Below are positions 51,555 through 61,800 of a stretch of 64,000 bases of DNA, in pieces. Below the pieces are notes generated by a model. That model was not told where the DNA came from, made no database searches, and was given only the letters and a program-made list of their open reading frames with translations. A program made the position numbers and the translations under genes. Positions within the stretch are counted from its first letter, which is position 1, and every line of letters starts with the position of its first letter. The DNA comes from an uncultured Aeriscardovia sp. (GTDB lineage Bacteria; Actinomycetota; Actinomycetes; Actinomycetales; Bifidobacteriaceae): assembly GCA_903789525.1 (NCBI GenBank), contig CAIFER010000001.1, positions 682,001 through 746,000 on the forward strand, written 5' to 3'.

Positions 51555-54182
51555 CGCTTGTGCTGCGTTGAATGCGCTGACCTTCAACATGCGACGGCTG
51601 CGATCTGTATTCTCCAAGATCATACGGCGCAACGCACGTGGAGCCTGAGTATTCTCATCGAGCCACTTGGTTCCTGCGTCGACGAGCTTGGCTGGATCAG
51701 CGTACACCGGGTACAGTCCATCGCCACGTAGTGGGTGCAGCAAATTCTCAGCCATATGGAATGACTTGTTCTTCCACACCCAGTTGACGATTGCATAGTA
51801 CTGATCGACGTACGAGCTATACAGCGCAGGATCATCATTGCTGGAGAAGCCATTGGCGACCTCATCCATTTGGTCGTTGGTCAAATCAGCGTTGTGCAGC
51901 GCCTGATCCCACGCCCATGCCTTCGTCTCCGGAGTTGGCTTCGATGCCTGCGCACCGAGCGCAAACTGACGGTTCGTCGTCGTATCATCCTTCGCGAGCT
52001 CCTGCTTGATCTCATCGTCACCAATGAGACCGCGACGTGCCTGAGCTGTCACAATCTGCCAACGCATGTTGTTGTCGATCTGCAGTCCTGGCATTGTCTG
52101 CGCAGCAGAATCCGAGGAAGAAAGGAGTGCAGTCGTCCGATCAGCGAACGTGCGACCTGCACCGAGTGCCAACCACGCGCCAAAGAGCTGGAACTGACGA
52201 TCAGATCCAGGCTGTGCGTCATGCGCAAGCGTCCACAGACGATCCGCAGTCTGTTCGATCTCATACGAGCGGCTACTCGGAGCCGTGTAATGGCGAACCG
52301 TCGTCAGAATCGTTCCGAGTGCCGTGCGCAAAGTGGTCGACTGATCTTCACGACCCACCAAATCGAGTGCTGCCGACAGGAAGTCAGTTGCAGACAGCTC
52401 TGCGTCACGAGTCATATCCCACAGGGACAGCCAGCACACAGACCGTGCCAGCGGATCCTCAAAATCGGCAAGATGCTTGAGGAGGAACTGGCGTGACTGC
52501 GCGTCAAAACGCAACTTCGCGTACGTCAAATCATCATCGTTCGTCAAGATGAAGTCAGGACGCTTCTGACCGACGAGCTGCGGAACCTTCGTGATCGGGC
52601 CAGCCACATCGAGCTCAACTTGCGACGCGCGAACGACGGCCTTCTTGGACACATCCCAGTTGTAGAAACCGATCTTCATGCGATGCGGACGCAAAACCGG
52701 ATGACTGACATCCGCGCTCTGACGAATCGCAAATTGAGTGATCACACCCTGATTATCCGTCGACACTTCTGTCGTCAAGGTATTGACACCGGCAGTCTGC
52801 AACCACTGTTGCGCCCACTTGTCGAGATCTCGCCCAGACGTTGCAGCAAGTTCAACGAGCAGATCGTGCAGTGTTGCGTTACCGTACGCGTGCTTCGTCA
52901 GATAGTTGTGAATACCCTGGAAGAACTTGTCACGGCCAACGTATGCCATGAGCTGCTTCAAGATCGAGCCGCCCTTCGCGTACGTGATGCCATCGAAGTT
53001 GACTTCCGTATCGTTGATGTCCTTGATCTCAGCCACCACCGGATGTGTGGTCGGAAGCTGATCTTGAGACATGCCCCAGCTCTTCTCGCCCGAGCTGAAC
53101 GTGGACCATTCCGTCTTCCACTGCGTGGTCTCAGCCGTGCACAGCGTCGACATGAATTCGGCGAACGACTCGTTGAGCCACAGGTCGTTCCACCACTTCA
53201 TCGTGACGAGATCACCGAACCACATGTGTGCCAGCTCGTGCAAAATCGTCTCATCGCGGCGGTCAGACAGTGCGTCCGTTACATGCGACTGGAAAACGTA
53301 ACTGTCGCGAACCGTCACCGTGCCAATGTTCTCCATGGCGCCGGCGTTGTACTCCGGGACGAAAATCTGATCGTACTTGGCGTACGGATACGGCACACCC
53401 CACGTCTTGGCGTAGAACGCAAAGCCGCCCTTCGTAACCGTGAAGAGGTAATCCGCATCCTTGTCCATGCCAGCCTTGAGCGACTGACGGCAATACAGAC
53501 CCATCGGGATCGTGCGACCGTCTTCGTTGGCATAAGTGGTGTGCCATGACGCATACGGACCAGCGATGAGAGCAGTCAAGTAGCTCGACATCTTCGGCGT
53601 CTTTTCAAACGTCCAGCGCTCGACTGACTCCTTCTTTCCACCGCTGAGTGTGCCATCAGCTGTCTGCGCACCGTCAAGCGGCTGATGTGTGCCCGGCATC
53701 GTGTTGATCACCGTCCACGACTTCGGAGCGTCAACAGTGAACTGGAAGACCGCCTTGATGTCCGGCTGATCAAACGCGGCATACATACGACGGGCATCCA
53801 TGACCTCAAACTGCGTGTACATGTACACGTTTCCGTCCGTCGGATCGACACTGCGGTGAAGTCCCTCACCCGTATGCGAGTAATCGCACAGTGCCTCAAT
53901 GTGAACCGTATTGTGTGCTGCGAGACCGTCCAACTGAACACGGCAATCTCCGTACACCTTCGCTGGATCCAGTTTTTGCCCGTTGAGCTTGACCGCTGTG
54001 ACCTGATGCGCAATCAGATCAATAAACGTAGAAGCTCCGTCGGTGGCATCAAATGTGATATCCGTCACCGATGGAAATGTGGAAGCGCCCTTGGTCAAAT
54101 CAATGTGAACGCGGTACTGAACATGCGAAACAACTCCTGCGCGTTGTTCAGCTTCCGCGCGCGTCAGATCATAGCCTGGCAT
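51552..54182 (-). CDS. pepN: Aminopeptidase N (M1 family)
   Basis: 876-residue M1 zinc aminopeptidase that removes N-terminal residues from peptides. The GAMEN substrate motif is NAGAMENIGTVT (near 280), the zinc site is HELAH (315-319) with Glu338 in LWLNE, and the final part has the ERAP-like helical domain (to about 870). The ATG at 54182 (MPGYDLTRAEA) has AAAGGGG upstream; a longer frame lacks homology. It is typical of the actinobacterial form without signal peptide. A terminator follows. Role: peptide turnover in the cytosol. Confidence 0.97.
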   Translation of the reverse strand: MPGYDLTRAEAEQRAGVVSHVQYRVHIDLTKGASTFPSVTDITFDATDGASTFIDLIAHQVTAVKLNGQKLDPAKVYGDCRVQLDGLAAHNTVHIEALCDYSHTGEGLHRSVDPTDGNVYMYTQFEVMDARRMYAAFDQPDIKAVFQFTVDAPKSWTVINTMPGTHQPLDGAQTADGTLSGGKKESVERWTFEKTPKMSSYLTALIAGPYASWHTTYANEDGRTIPMGLYCRQSLKAGMDKDADYLFTVTKGGFAFYAKTWGVPYPYAKYDQIFVPEYNAGAMENIGTVTVRDSYVFQSHVTDALSDRRDETILHELAHMWFGDLVTMKWWNDLWLNESFAEFMSTLCTAETTQWKTEWSTFSSGEKSWGMSQDQLPTTHPVVAEIKDINDTEVNFDGITYAKGGSILKQLMAYVGRDKFFQGIHNYLTKHAYGNATLHDLLVELAATSGRDLDKWAQQWLQTAGVNTLTTEVSTDNQGVITQFAIRQSADVSHPVLRPHRMKIGFYNWDVSKKAVVRASQVELDVAGPITKVPQLVGQKRPDFILTNDDDLTYAKLRFDAQSRQFLLKHLADFEDPLARSVCWLSLWDMTRDAELSATDFLSAALDLVGREDQSTTLRTALGTILTTVRHYTAPSSRSYEIEQTADRLWTLAHDAQPGSDRQFQLFGAWLALGAGRTFADRTTALLSSSDSAAQTMPGLQIDNNMRWQIVTAQARRGLIGDDEIKQELAKDDTTTNRQFALGAQASKPTPETKAWAWDQALHNADLTNDQMDEVANGFSSNDDPALYSSYVDQYYAIVNWVWKNKSFHMAENLLHPLRGDGLYPVYADPAKLVDAGTKWLDENTQAPRALRRMILENTDRSRRMLKVSAFNAAQA

Positions 54183-54267
54183 GTAATCCCCTTTCGAGAA
54201 CGATGGTTGTATGTCTTCACACAACAAATGAGTAACAGATAATAGTGAACTGCTCTGTGGACTGCTG

Positions 54268-54293
54268 TTTACAGCTGATCTTTACAGCTGATT
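54268..54293 (-). repeat. 13-bp tandem duplication across RNase J stop
   Basis: TTTACAGCTGATC (54268-54280) and TTTACAGCTGATT (54281-54293) differ at the last base only. The second (first on the coding strand) contains the TAA stop of the RNase J gene. Confidence 0.85.
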
Positions 54294-56177
54294 TGCTGGG
54301 ACAGTTGCCAAATCCGTCACGACCGGCAAAATGACCGGCTGATGATCCGTCCGGCGCGTCACCCAGCTAGCAATCGTTCGACGAACGACGTCCTGCAGCT
54401 TCATCTTGTCCTTCTCGCCATCTTGCATGTGCTGAACGAGGGCGTTGACAATATCAGGACGAACGTCATCAAACTCTTGCGGATCCTCGGCGACAGCGCT
54501 GAGGGTGATACGCGGCCCCTTGACGACGGTGTGCTTATTGGAATCAACGACGACGAAGCACGAAATGAAGCCTTGCGTGCCCAATTCCTTGCGCTCGTCA
54601 ATCTCCGAATCCGTGAGCTCGCCGACCGAATCGCCATCAACGTAGATGTAATGGCATGGCACTGAGCCGACAATACCTGCCTTGCCGTGGTACAGGTCGA
54701 CAACATCGCCATCACGGGCAATGATCACATTCTTCGGATCAACACCCGTTGCGATGGCAATACGGCCGTTTGCCAGTTGGTGACGGGATTCGCCGTGGAT
54801 TGGCATGGCGTTCTTTGGCTGCACGATGTCGTACAAATACAGCAGTTCGCCTTCATCGCAATGGCCTGACACGTGAACTTTCGCATTATCTGTGCTGAAG
54901 ACGCGAGCGCCGAGGCTGGTGAGCTGATTAATGACGCGGTACACCGTGCTCTCGTTGCCCGGAATCATGGAGCTAGCGAAGATCACCGTGTCATCTGGGT
55001 TGATGTCGATGGACGGATGATTGCCGTTGGCGATACGACCGATTGCAGCCAGTGGTTCGCCCTGAGAGCCCGTGCAGATGTACACGAGCTTGCTATCCGG
55101 ATATCCAGAGGCGTCGCGTAAATCAATGATCGTATCCTCCGGAAGCTTGAGATAGCCAAGATCAGCGGCGATGCTCATATTGCGCAGCATCGAACGGCCC
55201 ACAAAGACGACTTTGCGACCGTACTTGTGCGCCAAATCGACAACTTGCTGAACGCGATGGACGTGCGAAGAGAAGCACGCCACAATGACCTTGCGTTTCG
55301 CAGTCGCGATACCGTGCTCAATCGCTGGACGAACCGAAATCTCTGGGCTCACAAATCCTTTAATGGTGGCATTCGTCGAATCTGCCATGAGCAGATCGAC
55401 ACCGCGCTCCCCTTGCTTTGCAAACTCACGCAAGTTCGTGAGCCGGTGGTCAATCGGAAGCGGATCCATCTTCATATCGCCCGTATCGATGACGCGACCA
55501 GCTGGAGTCGTGATGGTGACAGCCAGTGCACCTGGAATCGAATGCGTGACGGAAATGAATTCGAGCTCGAACGGACCAACTTTGACGACATCACCATCAT
55601 CGACGACGTGGCAAATCGGCTTGAATCCGAACTCCTCGCACTTCGCCTTGACGAGACCCATCGTCAGCTTCGTGCCATAGAGCGGAATGTCTGGGCGTTC
55701 ACGCAGCAGGTATGGGACAGCACCGATATGGTCCTCATGACCGTGCGTGAGAACGAGTGCCTCCACCTTCTTGAGATGTGGACGAATATAGCTGAAATCA
55801 GGCAAGATGAGATCCACACCCGGCTTCTCTGCATCCGGGAAGAACATACCGCAATCAACCAGCAGGATGTGCCCGTTGTACGTGAACGTATTCATGTTGC
55901 GGCCGATCTCACCGAGGCCACCGAGTGCAACGATGCGCAGCGTACCCTTCTTATATGCAGGTGGAGCAATCAGATCTGCATCGTTTTTCGGGACCTGGTT
56001 CTCGTTCGGGATATTGAGCGGTTTGTGCGGAATCCTGCGCCCTCCGCGTCGACCGAATCGTCCTGATCCATTCGCATTAATCTTGTTGATGATGTGCTGC
56101 GAACGGTTACGCATTGCCTTTCCACCGCGACGATGCGGATTGTGAACATTTTTTCTGTTATGCGTTCTTTGTGCCAT
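54282..56177 (-). CDS. rnj: Ribonuclease J with long basic N-terminal extension
   Basis: 631-residue metallo-beta-lactamase/beta-CASP RNase with 5'-3' exo- and endonuclease activity, acting in mRNA decay and rRNA maturation. Motifs: LGGLGEIGRNM (85-95), THGHEDHIGAVP (144-155, metal His145, His147, Asp149, His150), SVTHSIPGALAV, DTGDMKMD, and beta-CASP signs such as VHVSGHCDEGE. In most RNase J proteins the fold begins about residue 10; here 70-75 residues rich in Arg, His, Asn and Gly come first, including GRFGRRGGRR, and probably bind RNA or partners. AAAGAG precedes the ATG. The 285-bp leader before the next gene holds nothing I recognise. Confidence 0.95.
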   Translation of the reverse strand: MAQRTHNRKNVHNPHRRGGKAMRNRSQHIINKINANGSGRFGRRGGRRIPHKPLNIPNENQVPKNDADLIAPPAYKKGTLRIVALGGLGEIGRNMNTFTYNGHILLVDCGMFFPDAEKPGVDLILPDFSYIRPHLKKVEALVLTHGHEDHIGAVPYLLRERPDIPLYGTKLTMGLVKAKCEEFGFKPICHVVDDGDVVKVGPFELEFISVTHSIPGALAVTITTPAGRVIDTGDMKMDPLPIDHRLTNLREFAKQGERGVDLLMADSTNATIKGFVSPEISVRPAIEHGIATAKRKVIVACFSSHVHRVQQVVDLAHKYGRKVVFVGRSMLRNMSIAADLGYLKLPEDTIIDLRDASGYPDSKLVYICTGSQGEPLAAIGRIANGNHPSIDINPDDTVIFASSMIPGNESTVYRVINQLTSLGARVFSTDNAKVHVSGHCDEGELLYLYDIVQPKNAMPIHGESRHQLANGRIAIATGVDPKNVIIARDGDVVDLYHGKAGIVGSVPCHYIYVDGDSVGELTDSEIDERKELGTQGFISCFVVVDSNKHTVVKGPRITLSAVAEDPQEFDDVRPDIVNALVQHMQDGEKDKMKLQDVVRRTIASWVTRRTDHQPVILPVVTDLATVPANQL

Positions 56178-56462
56178 TGATGACTCTTTTCAATCGATTC
56201 ACACTCTCTGAACGTTCCTGACTATCAAGAGGAAATGCGCCCAGAGCAATCACTATGCGCCAGATGCATACAAACCCGTCTGCCACTAATCGACCGTGTG
56301 TGACTGAACCAGCGAGCTGTACTGGAAAAAGCTCGCGGAGGGTTGTGTTGTGCATCGTGACTTCGAGCTGCGGTTACCGTGACTGAGCCACTGGAAATAC
56401 TCAGATCCACGCACCGTGCTCGCAGACGTTTCTATCTTTCGCTTTCTTCCAGATTACGCACC

Positions 56463-57971
56463 TCAGGCGACTCGAGTACGTTTGGCTGAACGAGAAGAAC
56501 GACGGCGAGCACAATACATCTTCAGCTCCGTGAACGTCCACGGACGTGCCATAATCACGAAAAGAACGGCAGCCAAGACGGCCAGCCACGAGATAGCAAA
56601 CGAATAATTCACACCATAATGATCGAGTACGATTCCCACGAGCGTCGAACCAATCGAACTGCCGACTGAAGAAGCGGTGTTCATCCACGAAAGACCTTCG
56701 GTGAGGAACGTACCCGGAACGTTGTCTTCCACAATCATGTTCGCTGTTGCATACGTCGGCGAAATAACCATTCCTGCTAGAAAAGCGGCGGGGATAAAGA
56801 GCCACACGTTCTCTTTGACGAGATCAATCAGAATGAAGCCGAAGACCAACCCCGCCATCAAGCTGACGAGCCGCACCCACAGTGGCATCTTCCACGTCCG
56901 TGAGCCGTAAATCAACGCACCAACAAGGGAGCCGAGCGAATAGATAGCGAGAAGAACTCCTGACAAAGCCTTTTTGCCTTGCGCCTCATACAGTGCAACA
57001 ACCGAGACATCATAGGCGGAAAAACTCGCGTTATAGATGGCGAACATGCACACGAGCGTGAGAATTCCAGGAAATCCCAAGGCAGTCCGCGTTTCCGTAC
57101 GCCGCAAAGCCCGGCGAATCGCATTCTTGCGACCCGCATCAAGCAACTCGAGACGCTGCTGATCACTGATAGGCGCTTGCCCCGGCTCGTGAGTGAGAAC
57201 GTCGTGATGCGCCTGATCTGCCGAAGCGCTCTGACCACCCTGTGAGTTATTTGACAAGCTCGGAGCGTGAACGGAAACCTGCTGCAGCGAGCGCGTTGAC
57301 ACAGTCGCGGATTTGAGAGCAAAGAAGATCGTGCCACCAATCGCCTGTGCGACCAACGGCAAAACGAGCTGTGAAATAGGGTTGACCGACGCCATCGTGG
57401 TGGCGAGAATCGGCCCGATCACAAAGAGGAACTCATCGATCGCGGATTCCAGCGAATACGCTGTCCCCAGCAGCGATGACGCACGTGTGGGCGTCAAATC
57501 TCCTGAGCTCACGCGCTTGCGCAACAGCCACGTCCAGCGTGTTCGGGCAAGAGCGCCAAAAGAAAACTGAGTGAGACCGAGTCCGATCGCAAAAATATAA
57601 ATGAGCCACAGCGGAAGACGGAAAACCATGGCCAGAATGTATGCCAAGAGGAACACGTTCGAGAGTGGAAGGGCGATATTACCCGTCTTCCTCTGCCCGA
57701 AGCGGTCAAAACAGCGCGCATAAAAAGGCGTGACGAGGGCGGCGCACAAAACATACACTGCAGAGACTGTCCCCGCCGCTGTCCAGTCATGGTAGATCGC
57801 TCGGATCGCCAAAACGGTGCCGAGCGACATCATCGACATCGGCAATCGCGCGACCATGGCTGACAGGCAGAAACGGCGACCGTCCGGATCCGAAAGAAGG
57901 ACAGCGAATGGATTGCGCTTCGTGCTGTGATCATCGGCTTGTGGTGAAGCTGGTGAAGCTGCTCCTGTCAT
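56463..57971 (-). CDS. MFS transporter
   Basis: 502-residue major facilitator with 12 predicted helices and a central loop (about 235-280) rich in Ser, Gln and His. The first loop between helices 2 and 3 has the motif-A-like ARCFDRFGQRK. A 27-residue polar leader precedes helix 1. The substrate is not evident; the sequence resembles uncharacterised actinobacterial drug/sugar exporters. It overlaps the GNAT gene by 4 bp (ATGA), so the two are likely coupled. A short tail ends in SSRSAKRTRVA. Confidence 0.85.
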   Translation of the reverse strand: MTGAASPASPQADDHSTKRNPFAVLLSDPDGRRFCLSAMVARLPMSMMSLGTVLAIRAIYHDWTAAGTVSAVYVLCAALVTPFYARCFDRFGQRKTGNIALPLSNVFLLAYILAMVFRLPLWLIYIFAIGLGLTQFSFGALARTRWTWLLRKRVSSGDLTPTRASSLLGTAYSLESAIDEFLFVIGPILATTMASVNPISQLVLPLVAQAIGGTIFFALKSATVSTRSLQQVSVHAPSLSNNSQGGQSASADQAHHDVLTHEPGQAPISDQQRLELLDAGRKNAIRRALRRTETRTALGFPGILTLVCMFAIYNASFSAYDVSVVALYEAQGKKALSGVLLAIYSLGSLVGALIYGSRTWKMPLWVRLVSLMAGLVFGFILIDLVKENVWLFIPAAFLAGMVISPTYATANMIVEDNVPGTFLTEGLSWMNTASSVGSSIGSTLVGIVLDHYGVNYSFAISWLAVLAAVLFVIMARPWTFTELKMYCARRRSSRSAKRTRVA

Positions 57972-58669
57972 GCCGCGCCTCCGAACCTCTGTGGATTCTG
58001 TCGCAAAGATCTCTGAGCAACTTCATCACTCAGACCAACATAAATGTATTTGCGAATCGGGCTAAAGAACGGAGCAGAACCGTCCATCGACGCAATGCGA
58101 GTCAGACCGCGATGATCATAAAAACCGTAGCTGCACGTGGAATCAGTAAAAAGAAAATACGACCGAGCACCCATCTCACGAAAATGATCGATGCACATGT
58201 CATACATGCGTGATCCCAAGTGGCGACCGCGCACAGAAGCATCGAGGAGAAAGAGCACGATCTCTGCGTCCGTATCGGCACGCGCATGTGCCTCGAATCG
58301 CTGATTTTCTGCCTGGTCTTGATCCATTGCTCTCAGCAGCTTGCGTGCAACGGGAGAAGTCATCGATTCGCGCATCTGCTGCCAATCAGCGTCAAGCCTA
58401 TCGGTCAATTCAGCCGGATATGGCGTATCTGCCGTGACGCAGGAGGCAATCACCCCGGCAACTGAACCATCGACGACTGCTAAGCGTGCCCACGTCATGC
58501 GCATGAGCATTCCGTGCACATCATTGATCGCGCACTGCTGGGAGAAATCAGTCCCTTCGACGCTCATGTGTGCAAACCACATCAGTCGATCAAGCCGGTA
58601 GAGAGCAGGAAGATCAGCTGGGCGAGGTCTGCGAAAGACAACTGATCGCTTCAACTGGTTTTCGCTCAT
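57968..58669 (-). CDS. GNAT-family acetyltransferase
   Basis: 233-residue N-acetyltransferase. The acetyl-CoA-binding region is LFLLDASVRGRHLGSRMYDMCIDHFREMGA, with R-G-R-H-L-G as the pyrophosphate loop (about 160-185), and the N-terminal part RRPRPADLPALYRLD is typical. The start at 58669 follows GGGAGG. It overlaps the MFS gene start by 4 bp. The acyl acceptor is unknown. Confidence 0.85.
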   Translation of the reverse strand: MSENQLKRSVVFRRPRPADLPALYRLDRLMWFAHMSVEGTDFSQQCAINDVHGMLMRMTWARLAVVDGSVAGVIASCVTADTPYPAELTDRLDADWQQMRESMTSPVARKLLRAMDQDQAENQRFEAHARADTDAEIVLFLLDASVRGRHLGSRMYDMCIDHFREMGARSYFLFTDSTCSYGFYDHRGLTRIASMDGSAPFFSPIRKYIYVGLSDEVAQRSLRQNPQRFGGAA

Positions 58670-58794
58670 CACATACCTCCCCACTGCTCATAACACCGAC
58701 CATCCCGGGCATTGAGCGCCCCTGATTGTGGTTTCAGATTAACAGACGAAGTGAACCATCACAGCTCGCGTGTGCCGCTCACTTTTTAGTCATC

Positions 58795-58821
58795 CTTTAC
58801 TCGCTTTACTCGCCTTTTACT
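58795..58821 (-). repeat. Three tandem 9-bp copies across adnB-like stop
   Basis: CTTTACTCG-CTTTACTCG-CCTTTTACTC on the plus strand; on the coding strand GAGTAAAAGGC-GAGTAAAGC-GAGTAAAGG. The TAA in the first copy is the stop codon, and both later copies repeat GAGTAAAG. Confidence 0.8.
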
Positions 58822-61800
58822 CTTCATTCTCAAAATCGGATCGCATCACATCCAGAAGATGAGAATTGCCTTCCAACTGCGATGTCACCTGTGCCAGACT
58901 CTGATAATCCTTCAGCTCATACAACTGATGAGCCGCATCGCGAGCGCTGACATAGAAGAGGGCCGCGTCGACATAGTGCGGATCAATGCTGAATGCATGA
59001 GTAAACGCCAGCCGGTAAATCCGCAATTGGAAGAGCTTGTCCTCTTCGTCACGGTGAGAATGTGGAGGGAAACCGGTCTTCCAATCGATGATAGTGTACG
59101 TTCCCGGCGTCTCATGGCCAGGAAGATCGTGCAATCGACCCCGGAAAATAGCGTCCAGACGGGCTGGAACCCGATGACCGGCGAGCGAAAGAGCGAACTG
59201 CTGCTCAACTCCGAGAACAGAACGGTGAGCCCACACACTGTGAGTGAAGGCATTCTGCCAGTATCGGAACACGCGCGCGTCAGGATTGTTCGGATCAGAT
59301 TCGATCTGCGCGAGACGTTCGAGCAAATGTGCATCTGCCGATGAACTCACCGACAATGCTTCAGGCCCACTGATGCCTGAAATCGGCGAAACGGTCTCTT
59401 CCCCGGCCTCTCCCTTGGCTGGGTTGAGTTGATCAGCAACCCACGCATGGAAGATCGTTCCCTTTTGTGCCACAAGATTCGGCGGCTGCGGCATCGGGCG
59501 AACTATCTCAACGAGAGCTTTCCTCTGTGCCTCTTCGTTTGCAGGCATGAGGAGCTTCTGCAGGCGCGTTGCTGAGATGGACTTACCGTGAAGGGCACGA
59601 CGAGCACGTTCCTCCAACTCGTCAGTGCTGATATGCTTCGAACCCGATTGCTGTGCAGAGAGAGCTGTCGATATCTCCCGAGATGCGGCCTCCTGCTCGG
59701 CAAGTCGCTTGACAAGTGCGGTCAGTGGGCCATCCTTCGGTTGACCTTCTTTCGGCTGACTATCTTTTTCGTGTCGGCTATCTGCCTGCTCAAGTCTTTG
59801 ACTGAGGTCTGCCATGCGGTGGCGTACTGCATCAGCCGATTGGGCCAAAACACGTTGAATATCGGGGTCGATATGAGCTGGCCACACGAGCTGACCTGAC
59901 TGACCGACTGCATCCTTCGCCATCTGCGCGGCGGTTTGATAGCCGAGATCCGCGTTCCACTCGTCAGCGGTATGCTGTGCATTTTCTCCTGCACACAGTC
60001 CGATCATCTCTATTTGAGGCTCAAGATCTTGATCACAGCATCGTCCAGCCCAGCCAGGGAGCTGCGAAAGATGTGAAATTTGACGCTTCAACTGCCGATC
60101 CTTCGCCTGATCTATCCCGCGAACCGCTCGCGAAGAACGAGCCAGTCGGATGTACTGGACAGATTGACCGGAACGGCTAGCTGACGTCTGCACGCCACGG
60201 GCAATAATGTGCCACAGCGGACTGAGCACAGATTCGAGAAGGTGAGCTGCAACGTTGACAGATTGCTCATCATCACACATCTGGGTAGCGGGAGCAAAAA
60301 GATCTTCACACTTCTTACTTGACAGCGAGCGCGGAACGCCAGAGACCATGAGATCGCCGCTCGTACGCGTCACAGCCACATATGCGATTCGCATCTCATC
60401 AGCCCACGCACGCTCACCGTACCGTTCTTCCAAACTCGGGAACTCAGGAACGATCGAATGCGTGGACGTGTCATCTGGTGACAGGATTGCTGTGGCTGCA
60501 GGTGCAAAAACTTCCTCATCAATCTGCCGCAAGCTCGTCAGTCTCCGAACGTCGCCGATCGGATCAGCTCCGTTGCCGCGCTGAACTCCGTGCGGAAAAG
60601 CAGGCAGAACAAACGCATCCGACCGCAGTGGTGCAGGGACGGAGGCATCGTTCTCGATCCACACTTCAGGACTGATCGTCATGACGTGCCCATTTTCGCC
60701 TTCTGCGGACTGTGGGCCGCGTATCTGAACCGAATCAGTGGACGGGAATGATCCGTCGTTCACACCAGCGACAGCAACTGCTGGCCATTCCAATCCCTTC
60801 GCCTGATGAACCGTCATGATGACGACATCTGAGCCGGCAAAATCGTGTTGATCAGGCGCATCTGCACTGATATCCTCGGCCGCCAAGCTGTCAAGCCATG
60901 TCACGAATCCACCCAAACTTGGCGCCAGAGAAGGAGGGAGCTCAGAAACATACGTGTCGACTTGATCGAGCAGCACATCGAGATTGGAAGAAATCTGAGA
61001 GCGCGTCGGAACAGGACGATCTGACTGATCGCGCAGAGATGAGGCGACTGACAGATCCCCTTCCAGCCCTAAGGCAGAAATCGCTGTTCTCACGCATTCC
61101 TGCACCGAGTCCGTCGACGTGCGCTCAATCGTGCGCAAAATGCGAGACAGATCGAGCACTGAGGTCATCGCCCGTTCAGAGAGTGCTTGTGAGGGCGGAA
61201 GTGCAGCGAGTATTTCATGGCACTGCTCTGACAAGAGAACATCGACCACGCTAATCGTGGCCGGCAGCTTATCCCGATTCGCCACAATCAAGTCGTGCCG
61301 GGTCTTCTCATCCTCGTCTCCCCGTGCGATACCGGCAGCCACGAGCGCTTGATACTGATGTGTCTCGTTTTCATGCGTCGCTGCCTGAGCAAGAGCTTGC
61401 AAATCATGAGCTGAGAGACCATAGCGAGCAGATGCCAGTAAACGCATGAGTGGCGTTGAGTCCGTAGGATCAGCGACAGCACGCAACGCCGAAAGAAGAT
61501 CTCGAGCCTCGGGGGACGTCCGCGGATCCTCTCGTCCCACGACTTGACACGTCAACCCACGAGCCTGAACCGCTCTCCTGAAATCATCGAAATGGGTAGA
61601 CGAGCGCAGCAAGATTGCCACCTGCTGGCCGGGATGAGACTGCACGTGCGATACAGCAAACTGTGCCACAGCCCGAGCTTCCTGAGCCGTGTTCAGGAAT
61701 GCCATGACAGAAATCGTCGCATCAGGTTTGTGGTCTGCTGACCGACGTGGCAACACCGTCAACTTCTTCACATGTGTCTGTTGCTCGAAAGCATCATCGC

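Noticed and set aside
52620-53549. Plus-strand frame opposite pepN
   Set aside because: Arg/Val/His-rich antisense reading without family features.
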